From: Tenacibaculum holothuriorum
Lineage (GTDB): Bacteria; Bacteroidota; Bacteroidia; Flavobacteriales; Flavobacteriaceae
DNA: 64,000 nt
NCBI RefSeq assembly: GCF_002120225.1
Contig: NZ_LAPZ01000011.1
Location: 62,001 to 126,000 of the forward strand
Reading direction: 5' to 3'
The translations under genes and the position numbers were made by a program. Below, in pieces: positions 41,011 through 49,344 of the stretch (position 1 is the first letter of the stretch; every line of letters starts with the position of its first letter). Under the pieces are notes generated by a model. The model was not told the origin of the DNA. It saw only the letters and a program-made list of their open reading frames with translations, and did not search any database.

Positions 41011-41928
41011 TTAATGTAAAACCTTTACTACTTTATTTAAAATTAAAGAAGGATCGATAAAAAGTAAACTAAAAACTCCTATTAATAATAAGATTTTTAA
41101 GATGTTATGAAGTAAGGTGTATTGCTTTTTATGCTCTGCTTTAAAAATGTAAAAACCAGTAAATAATAAAACAACGGTAGCAAAATAAAAATAATACTTC
41201 ATGTATTGTATTGCAGGATAATTAAATAAAACTGCAACAGGAATTAAAGTAAGTGTTAAAAGAAGTAGTATTGTTTTTTTAGTATTCTTTTCTCCGTATT
41301 GAACAGGAAACGTATTGTAATTATTGGCTATTGCTCCTTTAATGTTCTCTAAATCTTTTACAAGTTCTCTAACCATAATAACTAAGAATAGAAAAGTAGC
41401 ATGTACAAAAATTACTTTTGAAAAATTTTTATAATGAATAAAAACTACAAAAAAAGGAAGTATAGTTAAAACAGAAGCACTTAGTAAACCTACCAAAGGA
41501 TAGCGTTTAAGTTTATGTGAGTACAGCCAAATTCCAAAGATATAAGTGGCAAAAAATATGCCTGCTCTCCAAGAAACAAACCACCCGAAAGTGAATCCGA
41601 TAAAGTTTAATAGAAAATATAAAGAGAGTTTGGTTTCTTGTTTTACATGTGAATCTATTCCTGTTTTTAGAGGGCGATTAATTCTATCAGATTTTTTATC
41701 GTAAAAATTATTGATGATATAACCCGCAGCAATTACACTTACTGTGGCGAGTACTAAATAGAGTAAGTCTAAATCAAAAATTACAGATTTGATAGACTTT
41801 TCAGGTGAGAAAATAAAAATAGCAGCTAAATATTGAGCTGCTATTAATACTAATATATTGTATCCTCTTACTACAGATAAAAGACTGAATAGTTTAAAAA
41901 AAAACGATTTTCTTTTTGTTACTTCCAT
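41011..41928 (-). CDS. UbiA-family prenyltransferase (geranylgeranylglycerol-phosphate type)
   Basis: 305 residues with about eight or nine membrane helices. The first Asp-rich motif is N-N-x2-D-x3-D (NNFYDKKSDRINRP); the second aspartate motif (VKDLENIKGAIANNY) follows about 110 residues later. UbiA enzymes transfer a prenyl chain onto an acceptor at the membrane. The position 19 nt after mevalonate kinase, in the isoprenoid cluster, fits the flavobacterial group annotated as geranylgeranylglycerol-phosphate geranylgeranyltransferase, but the acceptor is not proven. Confidence 0.85.
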   Translation of the reverse strand: MEVTKRKSFFFKLFSLLSVVRGYNILVLIAAQYLAAIFIFSPEKSIKSVIFDLDLLYLVLATVSVIAAGYIINNFYDKKSDRINRPLKTGIDSHVKQETKLSLYFLLNFIGFTFGWFVSWRAGIFFATYIFGIWLYSHKLKRYPLVGLLSASVLTILPFFVVFIHYKNFSKVIFVHATFLFLVIMVRELVKDLENIKGAIANNYNTFPVQYGEKNTKKTILLLLTLTLIPVAVLFNYPAIQYMKYYFYFATVVLLFTGFYIFKAEHKKQYTLLHNILKILLLIGVFSLLFIDPSLILNKVVKVLH

Positions 41929-41947
41929 AGCGCAAAGTAATCAAGTT

Positions 41948-42874
41948 TTAAAAACGATAAACTACTTCTAATTTATAATCTTTTAAGCTGTTTTTAGCTT
42001 TTTCAAAGTCTTCAGTAAAGCCTAAAATATAGCCTCCACCACCAGATCCGCAAAGCTTTAAATAATAATCGTTTGTTTGAATGCCTTTTTCCCAAACCTT
42101 ATGAAATGCTGTAGGAATCATTGGTTTAAAATTAGCTAAAACTACTTTAGATAATTTCTTTACGTTACCAAATAAAGATGAAACATTACCTTTTAAGAAA
42201 TCATCTATACAAGCGTCTGTATGGGTAACGAATTCTTCACTCAACATTTTTCTAAACCCTTCGTTTTTCATCTTATTCATAAAGATGTTAACCATAGGTT
42301 CAGTTTCCCCTATTTGTTCAGAGTCTAATAAAAATACAGCTCCTTTTCCTTCTTTTTGAGATGGAATTCCAGCAGGTTCTATGTTTTCTTTTGAGTTGAT
42401 TAATATCGGTAAGCTTAAATATGAATTTAATGGATCTAATCCAGAACTCTTTCCATGGAAAAAAGATTCCATTAAAGAGAAGATTTCTTTTAATTTTAAA
42501 AGCTTATCTCTAGTTAGGTTTTCTAAAACAGTAATCTTATCGTTTGCATATTGCTCATAAATAGAAGCAACTAAAGCTCCAGAACTACCTACACCATAAC
42601 CTTGAGGAATTGATGATTCAAAGTATAACCCAGCCTCAACGTCTTCTTTAAGAGTTTTTAAATCAAACGATACAATTTCGGTATCTAAGTTTTCTAAATA
42701 ATTATAGAAATTAGCTAAACTTTGGTTTGATTTTAATGCTTCTCCTGATAAGTTTTTTGCTGATTTTAACGCTCCTTTGTAAGAATTAAAAGGTATAGCA
42801 AGCCCTTTAGAATCTTTAATGATTCCGTATTCTCCAAATAGAAGTATTTTGGCGTAAAATAAAGGTCCTTTCAT
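41948..42874 (-). CDS. mvk: Mevalonate kinase (GHMP kinase)
   Basis: 308 residues. GHMP motif 1 is FYAKILLFGEYGII, motif 2 is PQGYGVGSSGALVASIY (ATP phosphate loop), and motif 3 is KLCGSGGGGYILGF. It phosphorylates mevalonate in the cytosol. The FHGKSSGLDPLNSYL segment, with its aspartate, is typical of mevalonate kinases. Genes for the other steps lie nearby: diphosphomevalonate decarboxylase (43440), GYDIA kinase (48403) and HMG-CoA reductase (49344). Confidence 0.9.
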   Translation of the reverse strand: MKGPLFYAKILLFGEYGIIKDSKGLAIPFNSYKGALKSAKNLSGEALKSNQSLANFYNYLENLDTEIVSFDLKTLKEDVEAGLYFESSIPQGYGVGSSGALVASIYEQYANDKITVLENLTRDKLLKLKEIFSLMESFFHGKSSGLDPLNSYLSLPILINSKENIEPAGIPSQKEGKGAVFLLDSEQIGETEPMVNIFMNKMKNEGFRKMLSEEFVTHTDACIDDFLKGNVSSLFGNVKKLSKVVLANFKPMIPTAFHKVWEKGIQTNDYYLKLCGSGGGGYILGFTEDFEKAKNSLKDYKLEVVYRF

Positions 42875-42924
42875 AGTGTTTTAATTACTCGACAAATATA
42901 TATAAAATGTTAGTTAAAAGAGGT

Positions 42925-43419
42925 TTAATAAACATTTTTGTAAAAGGTTTTCCAAACCCCTACTTTTTCACCATTTCTATATTTTCCTTTTGTTTCTATT
43001 TTTCCGTTTTTATAGAAGGTTTTCCATATGCCGTCGCGTTTTCCTTCTTTGTATTTTCCTTGCTCTTTTAAATCACCACTTTCGTAAAAAACTTTTCGTA
43101 CTCCGTCTAAAACTCCATTTTTGTAGTTGGCTTTATGAAAAGGTTTTCCATTTTTGTGGTAGTATAAAACCAATCCATCAAATTTTTCTTCGTGTGGTAC
43201 ATTGGTTTTACTAAAGCCTTCCATTTGCACATTACCATTTTTGTAGTAATCTATAATCCAAAAACCGTTGTCTTGTTTTTTAGGAGTAGGTCTGTAGTAT
43301 TCTGCATTTTCTTTATTGGTTTCTTTCCAATTTGCGTCGAACCAAATAGTTTCTTGAGCCGTTACATTATATGTTAAAAACCCAACAAACATTAGTAATA
43401 TTAATGTTGAAGTTTTCAT
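42925..43419 (-). CDS. YwqK/MORN-repeat secreted protein
   Basis: 164 residues with a signal peptide (ending VTAQ) and at least four repeats of about 22 residues with the pattern YYKNG-x2-x-E-G-x(Y/F)K(N/E)G(K/V)-x-G-(I/V)(W/R)K. These MORN-variant repeats give a twisted beta sheet. Databases name the family after a YwqK antitoxin, but nothing here suggests a toxin; the signal peptide points to an exported protein. It lies between the decarboxylase and mevalonate kinase genes at 20- and 50-nt gaps. Confidence 0.8.
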   Translation of the reverse strand: MKTSTLILLMFVGFLTYNVTAQETIWFDANWKETNKENAEYYRPTPKKQDNGFWIIDYYKNGNVQMEGFSKTNVPHEEKFDGLVLYYHKNGKPFHKANYKNGVLDGVRKVFYESGDLKEQGKYKEGKRDGIWKTFYKNGKIETKGKYRNGEKVGVWKTFYKNVY

Positions 43420-43439
43420 AATTTAAAGGGAGTTTTAAG

Positions 43440-44519
43440 TTATTGTTTTTGCGCGCCAAAACCCGCATTATCACAAATATACTGATTTTTCTGGCAGTAA
43501 AGTGCTAAATGATTCTTAATAAACTCGTTTACAGACTCTTTTTCATTGTTTGGATACAGTACGTGAACATTTGCTCCTGCATCTAAAGTAAAGCAAATGT
43601 TACTATTTGTTTCTGCTCTATACTCCCATATTTTATTAATGATTTCTAAAGTATTTGGTTTCATTAAAATAAAATACGGATTACTTGTTAGCATCATTGC
43701 ATGTAATGTTAAAGCTTCACTTTCAATTAGGTTAATGAATTCTTTAATATCTCCGTTTTGAAGAATTGTTGAAAGCTTTCCAAGATTATCGTTTGCTTGT
43801 TTAAAACGATTTTCTGCATATGGATGATTATGCATTAAATTATGACCAACGGTTGAAGAAACTTGCTTTTCACCTTTGTCTACTAACAATATCGCGTCTT
43901 GATAATTCTCAAAAATAGGATGAACTTTATAAGGAAATTGAACCCCATACAAATCTGAACTTCCTTCAATTTCTGGATGTTCTCCCCAAACTATTAATGG
44001 TCCCTCAATACTTCTACTAGCACTTCCTGATCCTAAACGAGCTAAAAATGAGGCTTTTTGATTGAAGTAGTCTTCAGTAATAGTAGGGTTTAGTTCTTTT
44101 TCTAAACTTAATAAGCACATAGCAATGGCGCTCATTCCGCTTGCGGAAGAAGCAATTCCGCTACTGTGAGGAAAAGAGTTTTCAGAATTAATAACCATTT
44201 TATACTCAAAAATGTATGGACAGTACTCTTTAATTCTATCAAAAAACTTTGCGATTTTAGGTTTAAAATCGTCTTTCTTTTTTCCTTCAAAGAATAATTC
44301 AAACTCAACAGTTGAGTTTTTTTCTGTTTTAGTAAACTCAATAGAAGTTTTTGTATGGCAATTGTTTAGTGTAAAACTTATAGATGCATTTTTAGGTAAT
44401 TGAGGATCTGTTTTTCCCCAATATTTTACCAATGCAATATTACTTGGTGTTTGCCATGAAAAAGTTACTTTTTCTACTGTGTTTGTGAATGTATTCGGAA
44501 TGAAGTTTTGCGTATTCAA
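43440..44519 (-). CDS. mvaD: Diphosphomevalonate decarboxylase
   Basis: 359 residues from a TTG start (44519), kept because the family begins about 25 residues before APSNIALVKYWGK, here TPSNIALVKYWGK. It has the GHMP loop SSGIASSASGMSAIA and GSGSASRSIEGPLIVWG, and ends with TLDAGANVHVLY, whose aspartate acts in catalysis. It converts mevalonate diphosphate to isopentenyl diphosphate with ATP. A one-mismatch -7 box (TATCTTTA) lies about 20 nt upstream. It opens the run mvaD-YwqK-mvk-ubiA. Confidence 0.94.
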   Translation of the reverse strand: MNTQNFIPNTFTNTVEKVTFSWQTPSNIALVKYWGKTDPQLPKNASISFTLNNCHTKTSIEFTKTEKNSTVEFELFFEGKKKDDFKPKIAKFFDRIKEYCPYIFEYKMVINSENSFPHSSGIASSASGMSAIAMCLLSLEKELNPTITEDYFNQKASFLARLGSGSASRSIEGPLIVWGEHPEIEGSSDLYGVQFPYKVHPIFENYQDAILLVDKGEKQVSSTVGHNLMHNHPYAENRFKQANDNLGKLSTILQNGDIKEFINLIESEALTLHAMMLTSNPYFILMKPNTLEIINKIWEYRAETNSNICFTLDAGANVHVLYPNNEKESVNEFIKNHLALYCQKNQYICDNAGFGAQKQ

Positions 44520-44553
44520 TGCTAAAAATTTTGGTGTAAAGATAGCATATCAC

Positions 44554-45264
44554 TTATACTTCTGCTAATTTTTGTATAACACAGTCTTTATAGCTTCTAC
44601 TAATGGGAATTGCTTTGTTTTCAATTTCAATAGTTTCTGTAGTGTAAGATGAAATTTTAGATAATGAAACAATAAAAGATCTATGAACTCTTATGAATTT
44701 GTTGTTAGGCAGTTTTGTTTCAATATTACTAATGGTTTCTCTGGTTACAAAAGTTTCTTTTTGCGTATGAATTTTTATGTAGTCACTTAAACTTTCTATG
44801 TAAAGAATGTCTGAAAAGTTAACCTTAACCATTTTTCTCTCAACTCTCACAAAAATAAAGTCTTTAGTGTTTTCTTTTTCAGAATTATTATTTTGTTGAA
44901 TTTGATCTTTTTGTGTAATTCGTTGAATGGCTTGTAAAAAACGATCAAAAGAAATTGGCTTTAATAAATAGTCGGTAGCTTGTAAGTCAAAACCATCAAC
45001 AGCATATTCTCTATACGCTGTTGTAAAAATTATATGCGATTTTTTATTGATGATTTTTGCTAAACTTAAACCTGTAATTTCTGGCATATTAATATCTAAG
45101 AAAAATAAATCGACAAGATTATTTTGCGCAATTTGTAGTGCTTCAATTGCATTTTTACAAGTAGCAATTAAATTAAGATTTGGCGTTTTTTCGACAAAAG
45201 AAGTTAAAATTTCTCTTGCGATAGGCTCGTCATCAACAATTACACAGTTTAGTTTATTACTCAT
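44554..45264 (-). CDS. LytTR-family response regulator (system 2)
   Basis: 236 residues: receiver domain with D11-D12 and phospho-acceptor D57 (FFLDINMPEITG), then LytTR DNA-binding domain (about 135-234, with FIRVHRSFIVSLSKI). It is closely similar in layout to the regulator at 35752-36468, so the two systems are paralogous. Its start overlaps the end of its kinase gene by 8 nt. Confidence 0.93.
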   Translation of the reverse strand: MSNKLNCVIVDDEPIAREILTSFVEKTPNLNLIATCKNAIEALQIAQNNLVDLFFLDINMPEITGLSLAKIINKKSHIIFTTAYREYAVDGFDLQATDYLLKPISFDRFLQAIQRITQKDQIQQNNNSEKENTKDFIFVRVERKMVKVNFSDILYIESLSDYIKIHTQKETFVTRETISNIETKLPNNKFIRVHRSFIVSLSKISSYTTETIEIENKAIPISRSYKDCVIQKLAEV

Positions 45265-46315
45265 TTTGTAAAGGTATAATTAAGTTAACCAAAAATTTAT
45301 TTTCGGTTTGATTAATTGTTAGAGAAGATTGTTCTTTATATAACATTTCTAGGCGTTTTTTAATGTTTTCTAAACCAATTCCTTTTTTAGTATTTGTATT
45401 GGTTTTTGCAGAATTTGTTATCGAAAAAAACAATTTATCTTCTTGAGTTACTAAATCAATATTAATGGTTAAAACATCATCTTGATATGTTCCATGTTTA
45501 AAAGCATTTTCAACAAAAGGTAGCAATAACATGGGGGCAATTTTTATGTTTTGCTGATGAAATTCTTTCTCAAATTTCACAGATAAACTATCTTGAAATC
45601 TCATTTTTTCAAGAGAAATATAATCGTCAATATGTTTTATTTCGTCTGATAATAAAACAAAAGGTTTGTCAACTTGATAGAGAATATAGTCGAGAAGATT
45701 AGAAAGTTTTAAAATCATGTTTGGAGTTGTGTCTGATTTCTTAAGAGCAAATCCATACAAAGTATTTAAAGTGTTGAATAAAAAATGAGGATGAATCTGC
45801 ATTTTTAAAAACTTTAATTCTTGTTCTTTTAGTTGTAGCTGAGTAGCTAAAAACTTACTTCTTAAATCCTCGCTTTTTAATGCCGATTGATAATTATGCA
45901 TGACCATACCCAGCATAATTACCACAAGGACTATAAAATATACTCCAAAGACTATAAATGGTAATGTTTTAGTTAAAGGAGAAGCATCGTTGGTTGTTAA
46001 ATCGTATGAAAAAATAAGCCCGTATAAGATTGATAGTATTATAAAAAAAGAAGAAATAATAAACGTGTATACAGTATACAGAATGAATAAAACTTGTTTT
46101 TTTTGCAGTAAATATTTGGGAATTAAAAAGAATAAAAAGAAATAACTAGTGCAAATAGTAATTGGCATTAGAAATAAGGAAAACTTATTTACATAGTTTG
46201 TATTGTTAGTTCCGTAACCTAAAAAATAAGTGTAGAAAAAATAGACTCCAATCCAAAAAATAATATGAACCGCAGCAGTAATTAACCACTTTAATATTGA
46301 TGATGTTTTTACCAC
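45257..46315 (-). CDS. LytS/YehU-type sensor histidine kinase (system 2)
   Basis: 352 residues from a GTG start at 46315. Four membrane helices (about 8-32, 45-65, 76-104 and 117-140) are followed by a coiled segment and the His_kinase domain with phospho-acceptor H177 (MQIHPHFLFNTLNTLYGF), then an HATPase region (LLLPFVENAFKHG and KKGIGLENIKKRLEMLY). It is paired with the LytTR regulator encoded immediately downstream. Confidence 0.92.
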   Translation of the reverse strand: MVKTSSILKWLITAAVHIIFWIGVYFFYTYFLGYGTNNTNYVNKFSLFLMPITICTSYFFLFFLIPKYLLQKKQVLFILYTVYTFIISSFFIILSILYGLIFSYDLTTNDASPLTKTLPFIVFGVYFIVLVVIMLGMVMHNYQSALKSEDLRSKFLATQLQLKEQELKFLKMQIHPHFLFNTLNTLYGFALKKSDTTPNMILKLSNLLDYILYQVDKPFVLLSDEIKHIDDYISLEKMRFQDSLSVKFEKEFHQQNIKIAPMLLLPFVENAFKHGTYQDDVLTINIDLVTQEDKLFFSITNSAKTNTNTKKGIGLENIKKRLEMLYKEQSSLTINQTENKFLVNLIIPLQNE

Positions 46316-46491
46316 GCTAAATAATCTTTAGTGCAATATCTTTCTTTTTTTAAAAACACAGCATATTTTGCGATAAAATTCAAAAAACACAAGACGAATT
46401 ACAATTTTACTGGTTGTCGATAAAAAACTGTAGATTTAGGAATCTATATTGTAAGACATCGAAATAAAACTAATTGAGTTATAATCTAAAA

Positions 46492-46499
46492 TACATTTG
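46492..46499 (+). promoter_or_regulatory. Predicted -7 element TACATTTG
   Basis: Perfect TAnnTTTG match 29 nt upstream of ATG 46529. Confidence 0.5.
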
Positions 46500-46528
46500 A
46501 AGCATATTAACATTAAAATTTTACAACT

Positions 46529-46897
46529 ATGAATTTTTTATTTTTTGGTCAGTTTTTCGATAGATTAAACGAAGGAGGTCCAGTTTTTATGTATCCATTG
46601 TTTTTAATGATGCTTATTTGTATAGGTTTAATAATATTTTCTTTCGTAAAAGGAGATGCTTCTGGGAAACTTCAAAAAATTGTACACCATGTTGGGTTGT
46701 TTGCTTTGGTTTGGGGTTTTTTGGGACAAATGATAGGATTAATAGGAGCTTTTGATTCAATATCTATTGCTAATGATGTCAGTCCACAAGTATTGGCAGG
46801 AGGATTAAAAGTAGCGTTATTGTGCCCTACTTATGGAATGTTTATTTTCTTAATTGCTCGTTTAGGAATTATAGGCTTAACTCTTAAAAAGAATTAA
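46529..46897 (+). CDS. Small MotA/TolQ/ExbB-like membrane protein
   Basis: 122 residues with three membrane helices (about 20-38, 52-72 and 93-115). The segment HHVGLFALVWGFLGQMIGLIGAFDSI followed by ILAGGLKVALLCPTYGMFIF-like helices is the proton-channel core pattern of MotA/TolQ/ExbB, here in a short form without the large cytoplasmic loop and with no ExbD/MotB-like partner gene beside it. It could be a proton channel subunit or a remnant. Confidence 0.75.
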   Translation: MNFLFFGQFFDRLNEGGPVFMYPLFLMMLICIGLIIFSFVKGDASGKLQKIVHHVGLFALVWGFLGQMIGLIGAFDSISIANDVSPQVLAGGLKVALLCPTYGMFIFLIARLGIIGLTLKKN

Positions 46898-46949
46898 ATA
46901 CTAATTTTACTTAGTTAATTTTCAATACTCAGTTCTCAACAGAATTGGG

Positions 46950-46957
46950 TATTTTTG
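46950..46957 (+). promoter_or_regulatory. -7 element TATTTTTG placed 4 nt before an ATG
   Basis: Perfect TAnnTTTG match ending 4 nt before ATG 46962; a leaderless mRNA is expected. Confidence 0.5.
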
Positions 46958-46961
46958 TTAT

Positions 46962-47195
46962 ATGAGTAGAAAGATAAAATTAATTTGGGATTTTAAAGGT
47001 CCAGAAGGTTTAGAGATAGCAAAACATCACTGTATTCACTTAAAAGAATTCACGCAAATAGATAACTTACCATACCATGAAGTAGATTATAAAGAAGTAA
47101 ACCCAATGCATACGTATGCTTTTATTACAGTTGACGAAACTTATATGAAAACGTTTAGAGATGCCTTAAAGCCCCATAGAGGAGAACTAGCTTAA
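46962..47195 (+). CDS. Conserved small protein of unknown function, 77 aa
   Basis: A soluble 77-residue protein (MSRKIKLIWDFKGPEGLEIAKHH...) with a His-rich middle (KHHCIHLKEF) and a C-terminal FRDALKPHRGELA. The sequence feels like a real folded protein rather than a spurious frame: start, composition and promoter are all good. The HHCxH grouping could bind a metal. It converges with the flavoprotein gene and the two stop codons overlap by 4 nt. No family name can be given. Confidence 0.75.
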   Translation: MSRKIKLIWDFKGPEGLEIAKHHCIHLKEFTQIDNLPYHEVDYKEVNPMHTYAFITVDETYMKTFRDALKPHRGELA

Positions 47196-48403
47196 TCTTC
47201 AGCAATTGCTTTAGCACAAATCCATCCACCAGTCCAAGCGTTTTGAAAGTTAAACCCACCAGTAACGGCATCAATGTTTAAAACTTCACCCACAAAGAAT
47301 AAGTTTTTATGAAACTTGCTTTCAAAACGTTTAAAATTGATTTCTTTTAAATCTACACCACCAGCGGTAACAAACTCTTCTTTAAAAGTAGATTTTCCGT
47401 TAGCTTCAAAAACCGATTTTGTTAGTTGACTTGCTAAGTTTTGTAATTGCTTATTGTTTAAATCTCCCCAATTCTGGTTTTGTTTTATTCCTGATGCTTC
47501 AACAAAGCGTTCCCACAATCTTCTTGGTATTTCTGTAAAAGGAGATTTTAAACTCGCTTGTTTTTTAGCCTGTTGCTTTTTTAATTGCTGAAGTTCTTCT
47601 AATGTGTCAGAGGTATCACTTCCCAACCAATTTACTTCAACGTTGTATTGGTAACTTTTCTCTGCTAAAATTCGAGCCCCGAAAGCAGATAGTTTCAAAA
47701 CAGCGGGCCCGCTTAATCCCCAATGAGTGATTAATAAAGGACCATAGTTTTCTAATTTTGCATCTAAGATTTTAACCGTTGCATTTGGAACTGAAATCCC
47801 ACCTAAATCTAAAATTCTTTTATCTTTTATGTTGAAAGTAAATAGCGATGGAACTGGATTAATGATAGAATGATCTAAGGTTTTAGCTAAATCCCAAACT
47901 TTTTTACTACTACCAGCTGCAACTACTAAATAATCGGCTTTAAAAGTTTTTTCTTTAGTGTTAACTACCCATTGTTCATTTTGTTTTTCAATAGAAAGTA
48001 CACCATGATTTTTTAATACTTTAATGCCGAGGTCTTTTACAGCGTTTTGAAAACAATCAATAATAGCTTGTGAAGTGTTTGCTTCTGGAAAAACACGATT
48101 ATCACTTTCAATTTTAAGAGGGACACCTTTGTTTTCGAACCATTCAAAAGTATCTCCAGTCATAAATTGATGAAAAGGACCTAATAACTCTTTTTCTCCA
48201 CGAGGGTAGAATTTTGTTAGTTCTTTAGGTTCAAAGCAAGCATGAGTAACATTACAACGACCTCCACCAGAAATTTTTACTTTTTGTAAAACTTCCTTTC
48301 CCTTTTCAAGAATAGTAATGTCTAAGTCAGGGTTTTGTTCTTTAGCGTTTATCGCTGTGAAAAAACCAGCTGCACCACCACCAATTATAACTACTTTTTT
48401 CAT
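47192..48403 (-). CDS. HI0933/BaiN-like FAD-dependent oxidoreductase
   Basis: 403 residues. The FAD-binding Rossmann motif is at the start (VVIIGGGAAGFFTAINA), with the family signature SGGGRCNVTHA, a TRP-like insertion domain in the middle, and the C-terminal FVTAGGVDLKEIN and GEVLNIDAVTGGFNFQNAWTGGW (second dinucleotide motif). Known homologues are flavoproteins of the YhiN/HI0933 family; some dehydrogenate or reduce ring compounds, but the general role is unsettled. Its ATG shares one base with the stop of the GYDIA kinase gene, so it is translated from the HMG-CoA reductase operon. Confidence 0.92.
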   Translation of the reverse strand: MKKVVIIGGGAAGFFTAINAKEQNPDLDITILEKGKEVLQKVKISGGGRCNVTHACFEPKELTKFYPRGEKELLGPFHQFMTGDTFEWFENKGVPLKIESDNRVFPEANTSQAIIDCFQNAVKDLGIKVLKNHGVLSIEKQNEQWVVNTKEKTFKADYLVVAAGSSKKVWDLAKTLDHSIINPVPSLFTFNIKDKRILDLGGISVPNATVKILDAKLENYGPLLITHWGLSGPAVLKLSAFGARILAEKSYQYNVEVNWLGSDTSDTLEELQQLKKQQAKKQASLKSPFTEIPRRLWERFVEASGIKQNQNWGDLNNKQLQNLASQLTKSVFEANGKSTFKEEFVTAGGVDLKEINFKRFESKFHKNLFFVGEVLNIDAVTGGFNFQNAWTGGWICAKAIAED

Positions 48404-49344
48404 TATATAACCATTTTAGAATAAGGGATAATTGTATCAAATCCTTTTTGTCGAAAATATTTCGGAGTGTCTTCGTTACCAGTTGCTAGAACAAAATCGC
48501 CACCCCAAGCACCAAGACTTTTTATTTCCCCGAAATAGCCAAAAAATAATGAGTTTTTTACAGGATTCAATTTGATTATTGAACTAATTATTCTTTCATG
48601 TTCAACAATAATTTTATCAATGTCTTTAGAAGAAGTTGCATTGATAAATTCTTGAGATAATTCTGAAATATCTTTTATCTCTTGCTGGATATTTGAATTG
48701 TTTTTTCTGTATTGAGCAATTCCATCTCTACTGTTTTGTTTCTGATTTAAATACACAAAAAATAATTCGTCTGAAAAACTTGGTTTAAATTCAAGAGGTG
48801 TAACGATTGGTTGACTGAGCGTAGTCGAAGTCTTTTCCAATTGATAAAAAATAGGTGTATTATGTTTAGCACAAGCAATATCATAACCACTTCCAGAAAA
48901 AGCATTCCATAAAAGTGTAAACGGATTTACTTCTGCCCATGTAGCTATATTATTGATTAAAGTAGAAGAACTTCCTAATCCCCAATCTCTAGGGAAGGTT
49001 AAGTTAGTTTTTACAATATAACCATTATTGTTACTTAAAAAATCTGGATTTAAACGTTTGGCTTCTTGTAATAAATCGCGAAGTGTTTCAGCAATAAATT
49101 CAGCACTTCCTTCTTTGTCTGAATTAAATGTAGCTGAAGTTAAACGTAGTTTAGGTAAATCGAAACTAGCTTCAAACCAACAATCGCCAGTATGTGTAAA
49201 ACTTCCCCAAATTAGTTGAGGTTCTTTAATAGGTTCAATTACTAAATCTTGACCAAATTTTGTGGGTACAGCCAAAGATGTAGCTCCGTCTAAAACTACA
49301 TATTCACCTGTAAGTAAAAGTTTTCCGTTACTGTAAAACTGCAT
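48403..49344 (-). CDS. GYDIA-family GHMP kinase, probable phosphomevalonate kinase
   Basis: 313 residues. GHMP motifs: GKLLLTGEYVVLDGATSLAVP at the start, RDWGLGSSSTLINNIA (ATP loop) and SGSGYDIACA, which names the family; GAWGGDFVLAT stands in place of motif 3. It is expected to phosphorylate mevalonate phosphate, the missing kinase step of this pathway. A 24-bp dispersed flavobacterial repeat (48809-48832) lies in frame within the gene and supplies the residues TSTTLSQP. The gene overlaps both HMG-CoA reductase (upstream) and the flavoprotein (downstream) by one base. Confidence 0.88.
   Translation of the reverse strand: MQFYSNGKLLLTGEYVVLDGATSLAVPTKFGQDLVIEPIKEPQLIWGSFTHTGDCWFEASFDLPKLRLTSATFNSDKEGSAEFIAETLRDLLQEAKRLNPDFLSNNNGYIVKTNLTFPRDWGLGSSSTLINNIATWAEVNPFTLLWNAFSGSGYDIACAKHNTPIFYQLEKTSTTLSQPIVTPLEFKPSFSDELFFVYLNQKQNSRDGIAQYRKNNSNIQQEIKDISELSQEFINATSSKDIDKIIVEHERIISSIIKLNPVKNSLFFGYFGEIKSLGAWGGDFVLATGNEDTPKYFRQKGFDTIIPYSKMVI
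48809..48832. repeat. Short dispersed repeat (GACTTCGACTACGCTCAGTC core) inside a coding region
   Basis: The core on the minus strand is GACTTCGACTACGCTCAGTC (20 bases) followed by AACC. It is GC-richer than the gene around it and has a GACT...AGTC dyad. From general knowledge, repeats of this kind are widely dispersed in genomes of Flavobacteriia. Here it is read in frame as TSTTLSQP, between the EK and IVTPLEF segments of the GYDIA kinase. Only one copy was noticed in this window. Confidence 0.65.

Noticed and set aside
42925-43419. Antitoxin of a toxin-antitoxin pair (database name of YwqK-type proteins)
   Set aside because: The protein has a signal peptide and MORN-type repeats, and there is no toxin gene beside it.
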